From assembly GCA_963969365.1 (NCBI GenBank), contig OZ017746.1, positions 2,046,001-2,110,000 of the forward strand: DNA of 64,000 bases, written 5' to 3'. Source of the DNA: Asterochloris sp. CNOR1 (lineage: Eukaryota; Chlorophyta; Trebouxiophyceae; Trebouxiales; Trebouxiaceae). The translations under genes and the position numbers were made by a program. A model generated the notes under the pieces. The model did no database searches and was not told where the DNA came from. It worked only from the letters and a program-made list of their open reading frames with translations. Below, piece by piece: positions 58,294-64,000 of this stretch (position 1 is its first letter; every line of letters begins with the position of its first letter).

Positions 58294-61200
58294 TCATGTC
58301 TGTTTGCTGCTGGCTGTGTCGCCCTTGGCATGAACACGCACTCGGTATATGCATGTGTAACTGCTGCCATGGTTGGACAAGACCTGCACGGACAGAGCCT
58401 GTCAGAACTCTGCAGTTGAAGCAATGGCCTACGCAGCACAGGCAGTTGCACAAATGCATCGATGGTCTGTGGAGCAGGTTGCGCTCCGCCTCACCTGCAG
58501 GCGCACATCCTGCACCTCCAGAGAGGTGCTGAGGTTGAAGGTCTGCACAGCCCCTGGCGCCTTGCCATTGTAGCTGAAGCTGCCCAGCACAGGCAGCTCA
58601 CTGCTCAGCAGGTGGGTGCCCGGGGTGACGCCCTGGGGCAGCGCTAGCAGGCGCAGGTCTCGAGGGGCGCTGCCAGGATTGAAGGCAATGCTGCTGGGGA
58701 TATGCTCCAGGGTGAGAGCTCCAGGGACAATGGGGCTGCGCAGGCGAAGGTCGACATGGCCTTCCCTACCCTCCAGAGGCAGGCAGTGGCCGGGGGAAGG
58801 GGGTCCCGCAGACAGCAGGAACTGCAGTTTGGCCAGCAGATGTGCTGCGGAGCCCTAGTGCTTCTACGCCCAGCATGGAATTGACAGCAAGGCTCATGAC
58901 CCCCCGCAGATCAGAGGGAAGCTGTAGGCAGGGCACTGGGACCCGGCCAACAGCAGGAATTGCAACAGTCAGCACTTGCGGCGTGGATTCAGTCAGCACT
59001 TGCAGCATGAAGCCAGGTCCCTCTGACATGTGGAAATGATCTGCACACGTGATGCAGGCATTCTCCTGCCGGCCAGCATCACAGTGGTCAGCAAATTGCA
59101 TTGGGGATCGGCATGCTGCACAGCTTGAAGCAATGGACGGACAGCAATGATGGCATTGTTGATGAGGACGAGCCTGGTCTTGGAAGCCCAATCTGAGCTG
59201 CAGCTTGCTGCATTCTCCACCTGATTGGCGTGGGGGTGCACAGCCTGGAGCAACAGGTAGGCCTTGCCACGCAGCCAGCTCCACAGCTTGGTCCACCCCG
59301 CCCCGTTGGGTGGCATCAGCCTGCTGTGCCCTGTGACAGTGCCCCCAGCACTGGCCAGTGCATAGTCTGGCAGGCCCTGCAGCACAACATCCTGCAGTGT
59401 CAATGCTGACTTTCAACACCCCAGGCAGCATTTAAAGCCAGCCCTACCTTAAGTTGCTTCCAGGGCACAGCTGTCATGGGCAGCTGAGGGCATTCACCAC
59501 AGGCTGGGCCTCTTGAGACTCAGCATTGAGCTGTCCCAGGCATAATTGCCCCTCAGCAAGCAGAAGCATGGCGTGCAAGTTGTCAGATAGGGCGGGAGGC
59601 AGCCAATCACAGAACAGGCTCTCTCAGCTCACTGTTCTGTCAGCGCTGTACAGCATGAGCTCCTCCTTGACAGTGGCCCGTATCGCATTGTGCTCCCCCC
59701 TGCAGACCATTCCTTGGCGAGCTGGTGAATTGGCAGCAGCACACCATGTGGGGGCACATTTCATCCCAGCAGAGAGAGATGAGGTGGACTGGAAGCAGCT
59801 GAAAGGCCTGTAAGGTGCCTCTGCACACAGAGCAGAGTCTGGAGCCCTCACTGATCACTGAAGGGCGCCAGCCGGGAAGCCAACTCTGCCTGCAGGGAGG
59901 ATGCCCGCTGGCAGGCAGTGGCCAACTCCTGCTGGTCATCCAGTGTGCTCGCCACCCTGCAGGGACATCCTGTGTGTGAGGTGCTCCCTCACACAGGGCC
60001 TGCAGCTCCACATCAGCTGATGGAGATCGGCTGTCGTGCAGAGCAGGGGGTGCTGCCACTGGTGCAAGGACTGCTTAGAGGGCTGTCTGCCCACGTGCAC
60101 ACAATCAGCACCTCATGCTGCTGTTGGCAACCCAACAGCAGAGGGGGTCAAGCGACACCTGAAAGTTGGCTGCAGGTCCTGCTCTTGCCACCGTGAGCAG
60201 CAGGCTTGAGTATGGATGAGTCGCCCAGGAAACGACTTTGCCCAGGCTCACCATTCCTGCAGACTCTGCAGCTGGAGGAATGTTGTGTTCTGGAGGTGCA
60301 GCAGCTCGTCAATGCGCTTGTGAGCGAACGCGTTGCTCTGCGCCACGTCCTGCAGCACATAATAGCTTCTGACAGCCACACCAGAGCTTGCAGGAGCAGC
60401 GGGTGTGCACAGGGGCAGAGTGATGCTTCCCATCAAAGAACCCTGCAGGCACCACAGCTGTTGTCTCGAGGTGCAGCAGGACGGTAGTGCAGTGTGGACC
60501 TGCATGGCACGGCAGCGTCACAGCCCCCTGGCCTGAGACCCCACACCTGCCACCATCAGGCAACAGTGCCCCTGCCTGGCACGGGCCGCAGCCAGACTGG
60601 CTGCCACACACTGCCTGCAGACACTGTGCATCCTCCTGCCTGGGCAGCCTGGCGCCCTATTCACCTGGGAACTCCCCTGAGGCTGCAGCAGGGTGGCTAC
60701 TCCATAGCCTGCCAGCAATGTGATCAGAAGCAGCCCCGCGATCACAGCTGTGGCCTCGCTTGACGTCCAGACATGCCGCGCTGCACTGGCCAGCGTGTCC
60801 TGGACCGCCTCCCCAGCCTGACGGGCAGCCACTGAGGCGCTGTGGGCAGCCTGCCTGGCGGCTGCAGCAGCACCCATGGGGGGGGCGGGCGCCTCAACAG
60901 GTTTGGTCTGCGCAGGCCCCGTGGCGTTCTCTGAGGCGGTCTCCTGCGAGCAGGGTAAAGGGACCAGCCTGGCAGGGTTCACTGCAGTTCTCATACTGAC
61001 CATGTGCACCATGGGTCCAGCCATCGGTGTCCCAGTGGTGCTGCAGCACATGTTTGCCCCTGAATATGCTTGGTTGGCAGCTTGTCTTCAGGGGCAAACA
61101 TGTGCTGCAGCACCACTAGGGCATAGAACATTGAACTGATACAGCTCAAGTACAGGCCCTCCCCCAGCAGAAGCAGTGACCTCAGCATCAGGTGTCAGCT

Positions 61201-61397
61201 GCAGCTCAGGCATGCACCTCCGTCAAGTGGCTGTCCCTGACGGCGCTGTCACCCTCTATGGTCCCAGAAGGCGTGGTCTCCTCCCTGATGCCCTGCAGCG
61301 GCGCCTTCTCGGCGGGGGTGGGCACAAAGGCCTCCTCCTCGCTGGCTGGGGTGCTGCTCCTTCTCCCGCGCCGTGCAGGTGCCCTTTTGGGGGCCAT
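58294..61397 (-). CDS. SUN-domain inner nuclear membrane protein (LINC complex)
   Basis: Exon 1 (61397-61218) is basic and Ser-rich (MAPKRAPARRGRRSSTPASE), as expected for the nucleoplasmic end. Exon 2 (60943-60665) ends with one membrane helix, ATAVIAGLLLITLLAGYGVA (about residues 124-146). Exon 3 (60349-60252) and the next encode a luminal coiled coil (RIDELLHLQNTTFLQLQSLQ, STLDDQQELATACQ). The SUN domain follows: RATVKEELMLYSADRT, LQGLPDYALASAGGTV, then LRLRSPIVPGALTLEHIPSS with SAPRDLRLL, and the last exon VLSNHGSSYTCIYRVRVHAK with TGA at 58294-58296. Apparent stops after SDQ (59848) and RTVS are donor GTGAG sequences, and phases fit when spliced. SUN proteins bind KASH partners and tie chromosomes or the nucleus to the cytoskeleton. 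Length is about 430 residues, the size of plant SUN1/2. Confidence 0.92.
61034..61117. repeat. perfect 30-bp inverted repeat (hairpin) in intron 1 of the SUN gene
   Basis: Arms at 61034-61063 and 61088-61117 are exact reverse complements (first arm begins AGTGGTGCTGCAGCACATGT), with a 24-nt loop. The arm contains its own 12-bp palindrome, GTGCTGCAGCAC. The whole lies inside the intron between 60944 and 61217. It could be a MITE, a recent inverted duplication, or a small-RNA precursor. Confidence 0.92.
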
Positions 61398-61818
61398 GGG
61401 AACCTGCACAAGACAACAGTGGGCGTCAGATGTTGAGGCAGGGGCAGTGTAGGGCGCTGATGGGCCTGTCCCGGGCAGTGGGGGACATGCATAAAAACAC
61501 AGGATTTAGCTAGGGGCGCAAGCACTGTGTGTGGCATGTGAAAGGGCAGGCTGCACATGGCTCAGTTCTCAGGCCGTGATCTACGAAGGGCTTGTGTGCC
61601 AGCACTTGCCTTTATTGCCTGCACTTGCAAAACAGGTCTGTGCTGTGCTGTACCACCCCAGTACCCTTGTTCCTTGTGGGACAAGGTGAGTTGCGGGGTC
61701 CAGGGAACCTTATTGTCGAATTTGACCCAGTCAACTCCAGAACGCAACTGCCATTGTCAGGGGCAGAGGACTGGGTCATCACAGGCTTGCAGGGCTCCGC
61801 TCGCGTTGAGCCCCAGGC
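61398..61818. promoter_or_regulatory. divergent promoter region, SUN gene / Obg gene
   Basis: These 421 bp separate two start codons facing apart and should contain both promoters and 5' UTRs. A CATAAAAACA stretch at about 61490-61500 is TATA-like on the plus strand. No other element is recognised. Confidence 0.4.
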
Positions 61819-64000
61819 ATGAGGGGTCTGCCAAGTCAGCAGAGCTCACTGGTGGACGGCAGCCAACGCAATGTCTGCCGCAGACCAGCCATGAAACGAT
61901 GCCTGCAAAGTGCTCCTGCAAGAGTTAGCAAGAGGCAGCGGTTATGGGCAGGCAGGCCATTTCCAGTGACTGCTATGGCAGCCAGAGCAGCTGTCAAATT
62001 CCCTGTCAAGGAGTCCACTGGGGGGACGCGCCCTCAGCTGCATGCCAAAGATGGTGAGCAAGCAGCAGCAATGGAGTTCAGAAGTTCAAAACGCAACTGG
62101 CCAGCGCTGCAAAGTGCACTGAAACCCCGCAGGTGCCAATTCAGCTGCCAAAGAGTTCCATAAGATCTTTGATGAGGCCAGGATCACAGTCAGGTGCAGC
62201 AATTTGCCTGCTGTGACCTCAAAGTTGGCCTGTGGGGTGTTGGAGCAGGTCAGGGTCAGACCTCTGCTTTCCAGGAACCCTTGAGCAGCCTGCCTGCCCT
62301 GCACGCCTGCCAGCCGCAGCCATGGGGTGGCCCAGACTGCTGTTCAGCTGAAGCTGCAGAAAGTGCCACACCATTGTGGAGCCAGGCATCATCCCAGGCA
62401 TTGACTCAGCCTGGACTGCCCAGACCATGACGCACGCCAGCCTTGGCAGCACTCTGATGCTCTCTCTGCTTCATTGTCCTGCAGGTCTGGCAAGGGCGGC
62501 AGGGGTGAAGTCACAGAGAAGGGCGGCGGCAAGTGGGTGCGCAACTTCAAATACTGTGCAGGTGGCAACAGCCCCAAGAAGATCTTCCTGCAGAGCGCGA
62601 CGCCTGCAAACGGCACCTATGGCGGCAGTGTTGTGTGAGAGCCATTCACTGCACTGCACCACCTGCTGTCCTGCCCGTTCCTGCTGCTTCTGCAGCCTTG
62701 GTCACATCGTTGTGAGAGCATTTTCTGGCGTGCAGCATGAGGTGCCCAACGCAACGACTGCAGCTAGTGCCCTAAACGATCACAAGCTTTGAGCATTGGC
62801 AGTGCTGGGCCTGCTTACAGCTGCTGCGGTGGCAACTAGGGCGGCAGCAGGTTTGAGCATGCCTTGTAGCGAGGTGATGCCTGCTGTCCTGTGGAATCAG
62901 AAGCTGGTGTGCGAGTCTGGAGTTCTTGCACAGCCTGCCGCATGGCTGGCAGTCAGATTGCTGGCATGGTGCACAGCCACTCCCTGCCTCCCTGCAGGCT
63001 GTACGTAGATGCTGCACTGGACTCCCTCGCACACCTGCACGACCAGAAGATCTTCACTGCACCCAAGGGCGCCAATGGCGACCCCTCAATGGGCAGCGGC
63101 GGGCCCAGGTGAGGCTGCCAACACCATTGCCTGTGGGTGAGGCAGCAGCCAGGGCACTGCCTGCATGTCCCCACTGCCGGCTTCCGGTTCATAGCTGCAG
63201 GCAGACAAGCAGGGCTTGGGGCCATTCAGACGCAGAGCAACTCAAGTGGCAAGTATCCAGGGAGCACAGAAGGCAGCCTGGTAGCTCTGCCAGGAGAGCG
63301 CCAGCCCAGGTTGTTTGCGTGCCTTGAGCGTGCACACCTGCCCGAGGAGGCAGGGGGCCCCTTATGATTGAAGCTGCCGCCTGATCAGACTCTGGTATAT
63401 CTTACCTGCGGCAACCGTTGCAGGGGCATGCATAAGCAAGAATGGCGGCACACAAATCCAGTGCGCATCCCTGTGCCCCCTGGAACAGTGGTCAAGCGCA
63501 AACGCGGCGGGGCCCTCCTGGGAGACCTTACCAACCCAGGCGAGCCGGGATTGCGCAATGATTCACTGGCGCCGGACTCACCCGAAAGAGCAACGCCTGG
63601 CAGCAAACTGTCACAGGGCTGCCTGGGGTGTCCCACGCTGCCGCTTGCTGACAGGCTGCCTGCAGTGCCTTGCAAAGCTGCTCAACAAGCAGGAGGACAT
63701 GGTGTGGGCTGGAGACCTGACTCCAGAGCTGCTAAGCAGCCTTCTGTGCTGGCGCTGACCTGCCTGGCTGGGTCGCTGCAGGGGACAGCCTGGTGGTGGC
63801 CAAGGGTGGCCGCGGGGGGATTGGGGTTGTGCGGCCCTCCAAGGTCGATAACCGGAGGCAAAACGCAAGAGAGCGTAAGGCCCTGGTAAGTGGCACCCCT
63901 TGAACCGCACTGCACAAATGTTTCTTGGCTTCCTGACATCCTGGAGCCCCCGGAAAATTGCTTGGCATATGGCTTCAAAGGCTGAGCCTGGACATGGCTG
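61819..64000 (+). CDS. Obg-family GTPase, N-terminal part (probably plastid ObgC; continues past right edge)
   Basis: The first exon (61819-62053) is rich in Arg, Ser and Gln (MRGLPSQQSSLVDGSQRNVC), consistent with a plastid or mitochondrial transit peptide. The glycine-rich Obg fold follows: FDEARITVRSGKGGRGEVTE, then KKIFLQSATPANGTYGGSVV, LYVDAALDSLAHLHDQKIF with APKGANGDP, VRIPVPPGTVVKRKRGGALL with GDLTNPG, and SLVVAKGGRGGIGVV. Exons shown: 61819-62053, 62133-62172, about 62485-62635, about 62999-63112, about 63420-63539, 63782-63890. The intron 63540-63781 seems to start with GCGAGC, since only this junction restores LTNPGDSLVVAKGG. The G domain lies beyond the window. Obg proteins act in ribosome assembly; the plastid form is also needed for thylakoid development. 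An internal ATG at 61891 is an alternative start. Confidence 0.88.

Noticed and set aside
59848-59850. A stop codon ending a separate small membrane protein at 59848
   Set aside because: The TGA is part of a GTGAGG donor. Splicing leads in phase into the SUN domain, so there is one gene.
1-64000. tRNA, rRNA genes, CRISPR arrays or prokaryotic operons
   Set aside because: No cloverleaf, rRNA-like block or regularly spaced palindromic repeat was noticed by eye; the repeats seen are protein-coding or exon cassettes. A tRNA search program was not available, so a single tRNA could have been missed.

Overview
The window is nuclear DNA of a green alga, most likely a trebouxiophyte-type chlorophyte. 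The reasons are: GC-rich sequence; many short introns (about 60-250 nt) whose 3' ends are very often CTGCAG; algal/plant-type proteins (microsomal FAD2 desaturase, GH51 arabinofuranosidase, Obg GTPase of the plastid type, plant-type CDP-alcohol phosphotransferase); and no bacterial operon structure. Nearly every gene is split, so gene models were built by joining reading frames at GT-AG (and a few GC-AG) junctions. All junctions are predictions.

Layout from left to right: a large low-complexity protein with 44-residue tandem repeats (minus, runs off the left edge, to about 5142); a TMEM50-like membrane protein (plus, 5229-6136); a glutaredoxin-like organellar protein (minus, 7125-7916); a coiled-coil protein that may be a kinetochore component (plus, 8008-12200); DNA topoisomerase II (minus, 12339-24992); a secreted GH51 alpha-L-arabinofuranosidase (plus, 25254-30178); a FAD2-type fatty acid desaturase (minus, 30453-32795); a steroid 5-alpha-reductase-family protein (minus, 33733-35467); a dihydrofolate/folylpolyglutamate synthase (plus, 35689-38681); BRCA2 (minus, 38766-48692); an unidentified protein (plus, 48731-51032); a protein built from eight duplicated 78-nt exons (minus, 51350-53320); a CACTA-transposon-like coding remnant (plus, 53313-54499); choline/ethanolamine phosphotransferase (plus, 55130-58154); a SUN-domain nuclear envelope protein (minus, 58294-61397); and the 5' part of an Obg GTPase (plus, from 61819 off the right edge).

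Genes are packed tightly and mostly alternate strands. Several divergent pairs share very short 5' gaps (38-262 bp) and several convergent pairs share 3' gaps of 84-274 bp. Four products act on chromosomes or the nucleus (TOP2, BRCA2, SUN, and possibly the coiled-coil protein). Their proximity is noted but no operon-like link can be claimed.

The most unusual structure is at 51968-53302. Eight near-identical 26-codon exons are separated by short introns that appear to begin with GC instead of GT, and the block lies between two copies of a perfect 21-bp inverted repeat that also enclose a transposon-like gene. GC-AG introns are also inferred in two neighbouring genes.
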